From Eubacterium sp. (GTDB lineage: Bacteria; Bacillota; Clostridia; Lachnospirales; Lachnospiraceae): a stretch of DNA of 64,000 nucleotides. Each line of letters opens with the position of its first letter. The stretch's first letter is position 1. The DNA lies in the NCBI GenBank assembly GCA_017420535.1, contig JAFOIV010000113.1:1-64000 (forward strand), given 5' to 3'. This document shows, one piece after another, positions 7,998-16,162 of the stretch. Below the pieces are notes generated by a model, which saw only the letters and a list, made by a program, of their open reading frames with translations, did not search any database and was not told where the DNA came from. The position numbers were made by a program, and so were the translations under genes.

Positions 7998-8761
7998 TGA
8001 ATGTTGTAATTGTAGATGATGAGATCAATTCAGTAAGATATATTGAAGAAAAACTTAGGGATCATAAAGAATTTATTATAGAGAATTCATTTACTAATCC
8101 GGTGGATGCTCTGGCTTATCTTATAAGAACGAAGGTGGATCTTCTTTTTCTTGATATTGAGATGCCAGGGATAAGTGGTCTTTATATTGCTGAGCAGATT
8201 GCTCTTATCCGGCCGGAAACAAAGATCTGTTTTATCTCTGCGCATAATGAAGGGGCGGTGAAAGCTTTTGAACTTAATGCATTGGATTATATTCAGAAGC
8301 CATTTACCAAGGAAAGATTTGATAAGTGTATTAACCGTTTTCTTGATACGGCATCCAAGAATCAAAAAATAAAAATGGATCTTGATATGAAGATGAATGC
8401 ATTATCAGATGTTAATCAGGCGATAGAATATAATTTGAGTATGGTCTGTGGCTATGATGAAGAAAATATAGCAATACTAAATATTTCGGACATCTATTAT
8501 TTTGAAGTATGTAACAGTATTGTCTTTATCCATACAAAGGATAAAATTTACAGAGGAAATAAAACTCTTACTTTTTATGAAGAAAAGTTGGAGAATCAGT
8601 ATTTTTTTAAGACACATAAATCTTATCTGGTTAATCTTTCCAAGGTGGACCATTTTTCTCCAAGGATAACCTATACCTATGATATGTTCTTTAAGGATGT
8701 TAAAGATGTAGTTCCGGTTTCAAGGTCAAAGGTAAAGGAGTTAAAAGAATATTTTAATTAA
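7997..8761 (+). CDS. LytTR-family response regulator
   Basis: 254 residues: receiver domain (1-120) with acidic pocket VDDE at 6-9, phospho-acceptor Asp53 in FLDIEMPG and conserved Lys101 in YIQKPF, then a LytTR DNA-binding domain (about 150-254) with FEVCNSIVFIHTKD and FKTHKSYLVNLSKVDHF. LytTR regulators bind direct repeats upstream of virulence, bacteriocin or quorum genes. It overlaps the kinase by one base and ends just before the cytolysin gene, separated by a terminator, so it is the leading candidate regulator of the cytolysin block. Confidence 0.92.
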   Translation: MNVVIVDDEINSVRYIEEKLRDHKEFIIENSFTNPVDALAYLIRTKVDLLFLDIEMPGISGLYIAEQIALIRPETKICFISAHNEGAVKAFELNALDYIQKPFTKERFDKCINRFLDTASKNQKIKMDLDMKMNALSDVNQAIEYNLSMVCGYDEENIAILNISDIYYFEVCNSIVFIHTKDKIYRGNKTLTFYEEKLENQYFFKTHKSYLVNLSKVDHFSPRITYTYDMFFKDVKDVVPVSRSKVKELKEYFN

Positions 8762-8770
8762 TCTCAGAAC

Positions 8771-8811
8771 AGGTCAGGCTGTAATTTTGACAGCTTGACC
8801 TTATTTTTTTC
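8771..8811 (+). terminator. Terminator after the two-component operon
   Basis: A 12-base stem AGGTCAGGCTGT/ACAGCTTGACCT (8771-8782, 8790-8801) with one G-U pair is followed by a T-rich tract. It separates the sensor-regulator operon from the cytolysin transcript. Confidence 0.8.
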
Positions 8812-8847
8812 ATTTCAGCCAGAATCACACAAGTAAAAGAAGAGTTT

Positions 8848-8856
8848 TGATATATT
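8848..8856 (+). promoter_or_regulatory. Candidate promoter of the cytolysin gene
   Basis: TGATATATT is an extended -10-like element about 50 bases before the cytolysin ATG; no -35 box is visible at the right distance. A weak promoter lacking a -35 would fit activation by the adjacent LytTR regulator. Transcription start is not proven. Confidence 0.3.
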
Positions 8857-8906
8857 GCAGTTACAGACAAAAAAACAAAGAAAAAATTTTAAGGGAGGTC
8901 TTTATT

Positions 8907-10331
8907 ATGACAAACAAAGAACAGATTGATGAAGGTATTTTTGGCTTAAATTATAAGCCGGAGGAGATTCTTGCATTTAACGGGAATCAGTGTGAAAACT
9001 TCATTCCAACCAGTGGCAACTGGGATGGTGAAGATTTTTACGTAATAACAAGAAAGCTTAATGAAGTATCAGGTACTTATGATATTTCAGCACCTAACGC
9101 TTTTAAGGATGTTTCATATCCTGGTGGACTTCTTATGGGAAATGATGGAATAGTTGATGGTTGTCCGCAGGCCTTAGTGGCAGACAGAGATTCTATGGAT
9201 ATTTCAGTGGATCTTCCTGGACTTGAAAAGGACAACTGTATCACAGTTGCATCTCCGGATTATAAAAACGTAAGTGCTGCAATTGATACTTTGCTTGAAA
9301 GATGGTTTAGGGAACATAGTGATAAGAATAATATCCCTGCTCTTTTCCAGATGAATTCATCATCAGTTATTGACGAAAAGCAGCTTTCTCTTGATCTCGA
9401 TGTAAGCGTGAATTTCCTTAAGAATGATCTTGGAATTGATTTTAATGGAATTTACAGTAATAAGAAATCTACATATGTTACAGAGTATAAGCAGATATTC
9501 TATACAGTATCAGCCGGAAAGCCTACTCATCCATCAGAAGTGTTTGCAGAAAATGTAACATGGGATCTTTTGGTTAAGAAGGGTGTTTCAAACAGTCAGC
9601 CGCCTATGTATGTTCAGAATGTTCAGTATGGAAGACAGATCTTTATTACATTTGAATCAACTATGACTACTGCTCAGTTAGAGGCTGCACTTAATGGAAA
9701 TGTTACTATAAAAGGAATCAATGTTGTTGGTGATGGTTCTATAGGTGGTGGATATACATATAGCGATATTTCTGTAAAGGTTGTAGTGCTTGGTGGAAGA
9801 AGTGATATTTACTCAGGCATAATGTCAGATAATGATTTTATAAAGAAGATGAATGATATCATTTTTTCAAATACTCAGCTTAGCGCTCAGAATCCAGCTT
9901 ATCCGGTTTCATATCTTCCTTGTTTCTTAAAGGATAATAAGCCGGGACAGGTTCAGGGTAATACAAAATATGTTACAGAAGAAGTAACAAAGCATAAGAG
10001 GGGAAGCTTAAATCTACATCATAGTGGCGCTTATGTGGCAAAGTTTAATGTTTTCTGGGAAGAATATAGTTTTGATGATAAGGGTAATAAAGTAGTTAAA
10101 AACAAAGCCTGGGAGCATAATGATGAGCATAAGACTGCAGGTTTTGATGCTAATATTCCTCTTCCTGCTAATACTCAGAATATCAGTATTAAGGCAGAAG
10201 GCGCTACAGGTCTTGTATGGGACAAGTGGCATAATCCTATTGATGTAAGAAGTCTTGCATTAGTAGAGCAAAGAACTGCAAAAATCTGGGGAACAACTTT
10301 AAACCAGAAGGGTGAAGTTAATCCTATGTAA
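8907..10331 (+). CDS. Cholesterol-dependent cytolysin (thiol-activated cytolysin family), no signal peptide
   Basis: 474 residues aligning end to end with the CDC family: GIDFNGIYSNKK, TEYKQIFYTVSAGKPTHPSEVF, VSNSQPPMYVQNVQYGR, VVVLGG, NPAYPVSY, LNLHHSGAYVAKFNVFWEEYS and IWGTTLNQKG. CDCs assemble on cholesterol membranes and open large pores. The Thr-Leu cholesterol motif is kept (T464-L465). The undecapeptide at 432-442 reads GATGLVWDKWH: no Cys, and the second Trp and final Arg of the classical form are replaced. The ATG at 8907 follows GGGAGG by eight bases; there is no hydrophobic leader, so export would need lysis or an unusual route, as for pneumolysin. An ADA2-like and a papain-like gene follow on the same strand. 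Confidence 0.93.
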   Translation: MTNKEQIDEGIFGLNYKPEEILAFNGNQCENFIPTSGNWDGEDFYVITRKLNEVSGTYDISAPNAFKDVSYPGGLLMGNDGIVDGCPQALVADRDSMDISVDLPGLEKDNCITVASPDYKNVSAAIDTLLERWFREHSDKNNIPALFQMNSSSVIDEKQLSLDLDVSVNFLKNDLGIDFNGIYSNKKSTYVTEYKQIFYTVSAGKPTHPSEVFAENVTWDLLVKKGVSNSQPPMYVQNVQYGRQIFITFESTMTTAQLEAALNGNVTIKGINVVGDGSIGGGYTYSDISVKVVVLGGRSDIYSGIMSDNDFIKKMNDIIFSNTQLSAQNPAYPVSYLPCFLKDNKPGQVQGNTKYVTEEVTKHKRGSLNLHHSGAYVAKFNVFWEEYSFDDKGNKVVKNKAWEHNDEHKTAGFDANIPLPANTQNISIKAEGATGLVWDKWHNPIDVRSLALVEQRTAKIWGTTLNQKGEVNPM

Positions 10332-10358
10332 TTATTATGATACAGATGAATTAGTCGG

Positions 10359-10383
10359 AATGTTTCCCTTGTAGGGAAACATT
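10359..10383 (+). other. Intercistronic hairpin between cytolysin and deaminase genes
   Basis: Perfect 10-base stem AATGTTTCCC/GGGAAACATT (10359-10368, 10374-10383) with a TTGTA loop and no T run. It sits 20 bases before GGAGG of the next gene. It may stabilise the cytolysin message or lower downstream expression rather than end transcription. Confidence 0.6.
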
Positions 10384-10412
10384 TCGATCTTATGTTTAGA
10401 TTGGAGGATATT

Positions 10413-12116
10413 ATGAGTTGTGAAATGATACATTTTATGAAAAAGGTTCTTCCTGTGCCTGAGATTAAGGAACAGAGAGGGGCATCAAATGATGTGCTTC
10501 TGGGGGAATGTAAGGTTAGCAGCAAGCAGGAATTAGAAGATACTGTAAATAGAATGAAGATGTATAATGAGGCTTATCGTTTTGATAACTATGAACCTCA
10601 GTTAAGCAAGGATGAGCTTACATTATCCGATAAAATGAATGACAGCAGAATGGCTATAAATGCTGTTATTAAAAATGATGTGGATGCAAGGAAATATCCT
10701 CCGGCTAATCCATTTTATGCCGTTAAACAGTATATAGATGATCAGAGTAAGCTTATTTCTGGTGATTATATTAATTTAAAGGATACATTCGAAAAGATGC
10801 CTAAGGGGGGAAATCTTCATATACACTCAAGTGCTACTTACAATATGGAAAAATTTCTTGATGATCTTGATAATGCCTTTCCGGGAGAGATATTTGCTCT
10901 TGAGAATGATTTCAATACAACATCAGGTTCTTATTTAAGAGGAACACTTTTCAGATTCAATAAGGCTACTTTAAAAAAGTCTATTCCATCTGTTTTCGTA
11001 CCTCTTACAAGTATATTGGGAAGTGCCGAGGAAAAGAGAAAACTTGTGCAGCTTTATACTCTTGCGGATAATTCTGATTATTATATAGATCACATTGGTT
11101 ATATCTGGGGAGGTTTTAATGATATATTCAGCCGTGTGGGAATGATACTCAATATAAGAGAAGTATTTAAGCTCTATTACACAGAGGCTTTTAAGCTTCT
11201 TATAAAAGATAATCTTGATTATTGTGAATTAAGATGCGGAATTGCGGATACATTATATGATGATCATAATTTTGTTGTGAATGGTGAAGCGTCTCCGAAG
11301 TCTAATATGAATGAGGATGATCCTGAATTTATTAAGATCCTTAAAGATTCATATGTAAAAGCAGCAAGCACTGCAGGAGAGGATGGCTTCCAGTTAAAAC
11401 TTATTCTTACAGCCAACAGAGGTAAGGAGAAGATTCCGTCTGCTATTAAAAAGATGGAACTTACCAAGAAATGGATGGGCAATAAAGATATAAATAAGAA
11501 TCCGCTTTTGCTTAAGGGTATTACAGATACAGATTCCAGCTTCATAATAGGATATGATCTTGTAAGTGAAGAAGATGTGGGAAGTACTACTAAAGAATTT
11601 GTAGATGCTTTATATGATGCGGGGAAAGAAGCGTTACTTAATGAAGTTCCTATGTATCTTCACGATGGAGAAAGTAACAGATTCGATGATGATAATCTTT
11701 ATACAGCATATCTGGTGGGAACAGAAAGGATAGGACATGGTCTTAATCTTTACAGATATAAATACCTTCAGGATATGGTAAAGCAGAATCAGAATACTCT
11801 TGAGGTGTGCCCTATAAGTAATCAGGTTCTCAGATATATTGCCGATATAAGGATCCATCCAATATATGGTTATCTTAATTCAGGCCTTAATTGTGTGATC
11901 TGTTCTGATGATCCTCAGATCTTTTGTAATGATGGTCTAACCTATGATTTCTGGGAGGCTTATACAGGTTCGGATATGGATCTTAGAGCAGTAAAGAAAC
12001 TTATCAAGAATTCATATATTTACAGTGGGATGAGCGAAGCTGAGAAGAACATAATGCTTGCTAACTGGGAGAAAAAATGGGATTCTTATATAAAAGACTT
12101 AATATTTACACGTTAG
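10413..12116 (+). CDS. ADA2/ADGF-type adenosine deaminase
   Basis: 567 residues. All metal and catalytic motifs of adenosine deaminase are present: LHIH (His136, His138) in MPKGGNLHIH, HDGE (His417, Glu420), RIGHG (His442) and SDDP (Asp499-Asp500). MPKG before the HxH, EVCPISNQVL, DIRIHP and GLTYDFWE match the ADA2/ADGF (CECR1) subgroup rather than short cytosolic Add. The reaction is adenosine to inosine plus ammonia. The first 110 residues are helical and lack the secretion leader of animal ADA2. The ATG at 10413 follows GGAGG by five bases; the earlier in-frame ATG (10392) has no ribosome site. It lies directly downstream of the cytolysin. Confidence 0.88.
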   Translation: MSCEMIHFMKKVLPVPEIKEQRGASNDVLLGECKVSSKQELEDTVNRMKMYNEAYRFDNYEPQLSKDELTLSDKMNDSRMAINAVIKNDVDARKYPPANPFYAVKQYIDDQSKLISGDYINLKDTFEKMPKGGNLHIHSSATYNMEKFLDDLDNAFPGEIFALENDFNTTSGSYLRGTLFRFNKATLKKSIPSVFVPLTSILGSAEEKRKLVQLYTLADNSDYYIDHIGYIWGGFNDIFSRVGMILNIREVFKLYYTEAFKLLIKDNLDYCELRCGIADTLYDDHNFVVNGEASPKSNMNEDDPEFIKILKDSYVKAASTAGEDGFQLKLILTANRGKEKIPSAIKKMELTKKWMGNKDINKNPLLLKGITDTDSSFIIGYDLVSEEDVGSTTKEFVDALYDAGKEALLNEVPMYLHDGESNRFDDDNLYTAYLVGTERIGHGLNLYRYKYLQDMVKQNQNTLEVCPISNQVLRYIADIRIHPIYGYLNSGLNCVICSDDPQIFCNDGLTYDFWEAYTGSDMDLRAVKKLIKNSYIYSGMSEAEKNIMLANWEKKWDSYIKDLIFTR

Positions 12117-12207
12117 AGATTATCGGGTATTATTATATAGAGTCCAAGGCTCGAGGTTAAAGAGTAGTTTTTATTATAGTAAAATTAAAGATTAAGGGGG
12201 GAAAGCT

Positions 12208-13242
12208 ATGGATAAGACGCTTAAATTATCTGATCTTAAATGTGGAGATGTGATGCTTTTTGAAGCACCACCTGAACCATTGTCTCAGCTTATTGCTAAA
12301 CTTACTCATTCAAAAGTAAGTCATGCGGGTTTGTCTGATTATAATCCGGCATATGTATTAAATGAGGAAATTGATGGTGTTGTAAGAGCTCCTCTTCATA
12401 CCAATAATGAAAGAGGGATCTATATTAGAAGACTTACCAGGAAAGAAGGGCAGGATATTACTTACCCTGATACAAAAATAGTTGCAGATATTGCAACTAA
12501 ATATGCAGAGGAAAAACTTCCTTATGGTAAGTTTAATCTTGCAGTTCTTGGCCTTTACATTCTTGGCTATAATTTTGCAGAAGATTCAAAATATAGGGAT
12601 CTTATACTGAGTGTTATAAAGATTGCTATTTTCGAAGTTATCAAACTTGTAGATAAAAAATACTATGATGATCCTGACGTGCATCCTATGGTTTGTTCCC
12701 AGTTTGCAGCTCATTGTTATGATGAGGCCTTTAAAGTTAAGGGGTTGGATTATAAGATAAGATACACAGAGGAAGTAACATCAGGGCAGAATCTTCTTAA
12801 GGAAATTATTGATTATATCAAAGAACACATTGCAGATCTTTTTAAGAGGACACCGGAAATGTTGCTTGAAACATCTGAAAATGTTGCCGTTAACAGAGAT
12901 GAAAAGATTATGGCACTCCTTGATAAAATCAAAGAAGATGAGGCATATAATAGGGTTGATAAGGTTTCATCGGTTAAGAGCTTTATATCTGAAGAACTGA
13001 TAAGAATGCTTTATATCTATGGCCGCCATTTACTAAAGTTAAGTGGTAACAAGAAAGAATATAAAGATATTACAAAAGAAGATGTAAGCGGTCAGGAGCT
13101 GCTTTCATTATTTAATGATCTTCTTTTATTCCAGGAAACATTTATAACACCTGAAGATCTTTTCTCTCATACAGAGAATCTTGAAGATATGGGTAAGCTG
13201 GTTTATACACCTGAAGAAATTGAGGTATATTTAAAGCAGTAA
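12208..13242 (+). CDS. Permuted-papain fold protein (YiiX/NlpC-P60-like) with unknown C-terminal domain
   Basis: 344 residues. The N-terminal 190 carry the permuted NlpC/P60 order, His before Cys: GDVMLFE, SKVSHAGL with His39, a beta-rich stretch, then HPMVCSQFAAHCY with Cys163 as likely nucleophile. Relatives are amidases, peptidases or acyltransferases of cell-wall, lipid or host substrates. The last 150 residues are helical and acidic and match nothing I know. GGGGGG lies seven bases before the ATG. There is no signal peptide. It ends the cytolysin block just before a strong terminator and may be a third effector or an envelope-active lysis enzyme. Confidence 0.7.
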   Translation: MDKTLKLSDLKCGDVMLFEAPPEPLSQLIAKLTHSKVSHAGLSDYNPAYVLNEEIDGVVRAPLHTNNERGIYIRRLTRKEGQDITYPDTKIVADIATKYAEEKLPYGKFNLAVLGLYILGYNFAEDSKYRDLILSVIKIAIFEVIKLVDKKYYDDPDVHPMVCSQFAAHCYDEAFKVKGLDYKIRYTEEVTSGQNLLKEIIDYIKEHIADLFKRTPEMLLETSENVAVNRDEKIMALLDKIKEDEAYNRVDKVSSVKSFISEELIRMLYIYGRHLLKLSGNKKEYKDITKEDVSGQELLSLFNDLLLFQETFITPEDLFSHTENLEDMGKLVYTPEEIEVYLKQ

Positions 13243-13263
13243 ATAAAAAGTCTTAATATAATA

Positions 13264-13298
13264 AAAGGACGTATGAGTGAGTTCATACGTTCTTTTTT
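13264..13298 (+). terminator. Terminator closing the cytolysin block
   Basis: A 13-base stem (13264-13276 with 13283-13295), one G-U pair, six-base loop GTGAGT, followed by a T run. It follows the papain-like gene by about 20 bases. Confidence 0.85.
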
Positions 13299-13429
13299 CA
13301 TTTTAATAGTTCCTTTGGTCAGTTCTCTATAATACCAATTTTATGTAGGAATAGTAGCCTAAAAATTCAGGATAAATTTGAATAAAGTGAGAATTCGAAA
13401 GCCTACGGGTAAACTAGTATATACAAATG

Positions 13430-13438
13430 TGGTATAAT
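13430..13438 (+). promoter_or_regulatory. Extended -10 promoter of the HEAT/GT2 operon
   Basis: TGGTATAAT (TATAAT at 13433-13438) forms an extended -10 about 40 bases before the start codon; no clear -35 is present. Confidence 0.5.
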
Positions 13439-13477
13439 GTACACGTGAAGGAAACATATATTTTTTCAAGGGGCGTG

Positions 13478-14572
13478 ATGTATATGGAATCAAATAATAT
13501 TATTCTGATATTACAAATCTATATTTATATCATTTTTGTGGTTCTGATTTTCCATGGTTATGCAGTGGTACAATTACGTACCTATGAAAAACAGCTTAAT
13601 AAGAAGACGATATACTGGAAAAAAATCCTGCGTAAAAGTCTTTCGGATAACTACAGGATAGGCTCCATTTTATTATACCGACTCAGGATTTCCATAAATC
13701 TTGAGGCATTCAGATATGCATATATGGATATTTATGAGGAAGATCAAAGTGTAGTAAACATATTCGTTAAGAACAAAAAAGGTTTTATCTCCATAGGGAA
13801 AAATTTAAGATTAACAGATAAAAAAGCTTTTTTTGCTTATTTTTTATCCACATGTCATATGGATAAGGAAGAGGTTTACAAACCGTATTTACCACTTCTT
13901 AGAGAGTATCTTTATGAAAAGAGGAGTGTATATGTATGTGAGAATGCGGCTCTTGCGTTTATTAGTTTTGGTGATCCCGAGACGGTATGTGATCTTTTGG
14001 ATACCTTAAACAGTGCAAATATAGACTACAATGATATAGTTTTGGGGAATCATTTGCTTAAATATCCCGGGAATAAGGCGGTATTGGCAAGATGTATGAT
14101 GAAATACTATAAGACATATAAAGATAATTATAAGAATGTGGTGTTACGTTTCTTAAAGTATTCAGGCATACACATCTTTGACAGGGAATTTGCAAAGATG
14201 CTGGATAATGAAGTCTTAAATATACCAATCTCAGTAAAATGCAATATGTTAAGACTGATATCTGATGTTAAAAGTTATAAGAATGAGAAGGTTTTTCTTA
14301 AAATATACGAAAAATATTATATGTCTTCAGATTGGGAACCGGCTGCAGTAGCTGCAAAGACTCTCAGAGGCTATAATACGGATGAAGCTATGCATGCGCT
14401 TATTAAGGGACTTAGATCAAAAAACTGGTATATAAGGGTTAATTCAGCTGAAAGTCTTGCAAAAAATGGTATACATCCTAAATATATCGCTTATGTTACT
14501 TCGGGAAATGACAGATTTGCCATTGAAGCGCTTATTAGCGCATTGGCATCTGAAAAGAATGGTTTAGGTTAA
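13478..14572 (+). CDS. Membrane-anchored HEAT-repeat protein
   Basis: 364 residues: one N-terminal membrane segment (about 9-30, IILILQIYIYIIFVVLIFHGY) followed by a cytoplasmic array of alpha-helical pairs. The last ~110 residues (EPAAVAAKTLRGYNTDEAMHALIKGLRSKNWYIRVNSAESLAKNG) are clear HEAT/armadillo-type repeats. Start is ATG 13478 or 13484, both after AAGGGG (13468-13473); the longer is given. The gene directly precedes a GT2 glycosyltransferase with 13 bases between them, so it is probably a scaffold or regulator of a polysaccharide synthase; this is inferred from context only. Confidence 0.65.
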   Translation: MYMESNNIILILQIYIYIIFVVLIFHGYAVVQLRTYEKQLNKKTIYWKKILRKSLSDNYRIGSILLYRLRISINLEAFRYAYMDIYEEDQSVVNIFVKNKKGFISIGKNLRLTDKKAFFAYFLSTCHMDKEEVYKPYLPLLREYLYEKRSVYVCENAALAFISFGDPETVCDLLDTLNSANIDYNDIVLGNHLLKYPGNKAVLARCMMKYYKTYKDNYKNVVLRFLKYSGIHIFDREFAKMLDNEVLNIPISVKCNMLRLISDVKSYKNEKVFLKIYEKYYMSSDWEPAAVAAKTLRGYNTDEAMHALIKGLRSKNWYIRVNSAESLAKNGIHPKYIAYVTSGNDRFAIEALISALASEKNGLG

Positions 14573-14585
14573 AGGGGGGGATTGT

Positions 14586-15983
14586 ATGGTTAAATTTATT
14601 ATATTCTGTAATTATTTTTTCTTCTTTTATCTGATAATATATGCCACGATGCTTCTCATTACTAATATTTACGGAGCTGTTGCAATGTATAATTACAGAC
14701 GTAAGGAAATGCTTCATAATCAGTTGGAGGAAGATTTTTATCTTCCTTTTTCGATAATAGTTCCGGCATATAATGAAAATATATATCTTATCCAGACGGT
14801 TAATAATTTGTTGAAACAGGACTATAAACGTTATGAGATCGTGGTGGTGGATGATGGATCTACGGATAATACCAAGCAACTTATGATTGATACATTCAAG
14901 ATGAAAAGATCCTATGGAATGCCTATAAGATATCAGGTACCCTGCAAGCAGATCAAGGAATATTATAGCGCCAGAGTTAACGGGATACAGATAATCATGA
15001 TAACTAAGGTAAACGGTGGATGCAAAGCAGATGCATCCAATGCAGGTATAAATGTCGCTTCTTATCCTTATATTGTGGATATGGATGCAGATGAAGTCCT
15101 TCAAAGGGATGCATTAAGATATGTGGCCAGGGCATTTGCGGAGAATTCACAGGTCATAGGTGTCGGAGGAAATATTAAGATCTCCAATAATGTAAAGTTT
15201 AAAGACGCTATACCTGTTGAAGCCACACTTTCATCTAATCCTATTGCCAATATGCAGGTCCTTGAATATGGAAGAGCCTTCATAGGAAGCAGGATATTCT
15301 ATAATAACACCAATTCCAATATGATAATATCAGGGGGCTTTGGGGCATTTAAGAAATCAGCTCTTGTAAAGGTAGGCGGGTATGATGTTTACAACAAGGG
15401 GGAGGACATGGAACTTACCATGAAACTTCATCAGTTTTACAGAAAAAATAACATACCTTATCGTATGGTCTATGTTCCTGATGCAGTATGCTGGACTCAG
15501 GCACCGGATAATATGAAGGACTTTAAGAAACAGAGACAGAGATGGTATGTGGGACTGATCCAGAATTATTATAAATACCGTTCCATGATGTTCAATCCGA
15601 AATATGGATTTCTTGGAATGGCAACCATGCCTTTTAACTTCTTTTATGAGCTTTTATGTCCTGAGTTTATTATTCTTGGATGGTTCCTTATAGTTGCATC
15701 TCTGATATTGAAGCTTATAAATTTACGGCTTTTTATAATTGCGTTATCTTCCTATATCCTGTTTGGTATAATGCTGACTCTGACCATGTATATTGATAAA
15801 TCGTTTATGAAGAATGATCATTATTCTTATCTTGATGTAGTAAGGGCTTTTTTTATAGCGTTTTTAGATGCAGCATTCTTCAGGCCTCATCTGTTTTTAA
15901 TGGAATTTGCAGTATTATTTAAGTACAGAAAAATTGCAAAAGTATGGTTTTCTCCTAAGAGAATTCAGATCAGGACGGATTAA
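14586..15983 (+). CDS. Processive-type GT2 membrane glycosyltransferase
   Basis: 465 residues. An N-terminal membrane segment (about 5-28) is followed by the GT-A domain with SIIVPAYNENIYLIQTV, VVVDDGSTDN, VDMDADE (the DXD equivalent), GEDMEL and QRQRW, the last typical of processive synthases such as PgaC, hyaluronan or cellulose synthase. Several C-terminal membrane spans follow (about 345-440). It likely polymerises an extracellular polysaccharide from UDP-sugars. GGGGGGG precedes the ATG by five bases. It pairs with the upstream HEAT protein; no PilZ domain is visible. Confidence 0.85.
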   Translation: MVKFIIFCNYFFFFYLIIYATMLLITNIYGAVAMYNYRRKEMLHNQLEEDFYLPFSIIVPAYNENIYLIQTVNNLLKQDYKRYEIVVVDDGSTDNTKQLMIDTFKMKRSYGMPIRYQVPCKQIKEYYSARVNGIQIIMITKVNGGCKADASNAGINVASYPYIVDMDADEVLQRDALRYVARAFAENSQVIGVGGNIKISNNVKFKDAIPVEATLSSNPIANMQVLEYGRAFIGSRIFYNNTNSNMIISGGFGAFKKSALVKVGGYDVYNKGEDMELTMKLHQFYRKNNIPYRMVYVPDAVCWTQAPDNMKDFKKQRQRWYVGLIQNYYKYRSMMFNPKYGFLGMATMPFNFFYELLCPEFIILGWFLIVASLILKLINLRLFIIALSSYILFGIMLTLTMYIDKSFMKNDHYSYLDVVRAFFIAFLDAAFFRPHLFLMEFAVLFKYRKIAKVWFSPKRIQIRTD

Positions 15984-16162
15984 ACAAATATAAGGTCAGA
16001 AAATTTGAATTTATTAAAGTACATTCGCTTTCTGGATGGTTGAGAGTTAAGAAAAGAAGGTATATACTAGGTAGTGGATAGCAGAATTAAAGGACCGTAT
16101 CTATAAAGGGTCCGACTTACTTTTAATTAAAACTTGAGCTGCTATGACAGGAGGAACTATTT

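Noticed and set aside
16092..16113. GGACC/GGTCC hairpin before the yitT-like gene as a terminator
   Set aside because: Only five pairs with a twelve-base loop and no T run directly after it.
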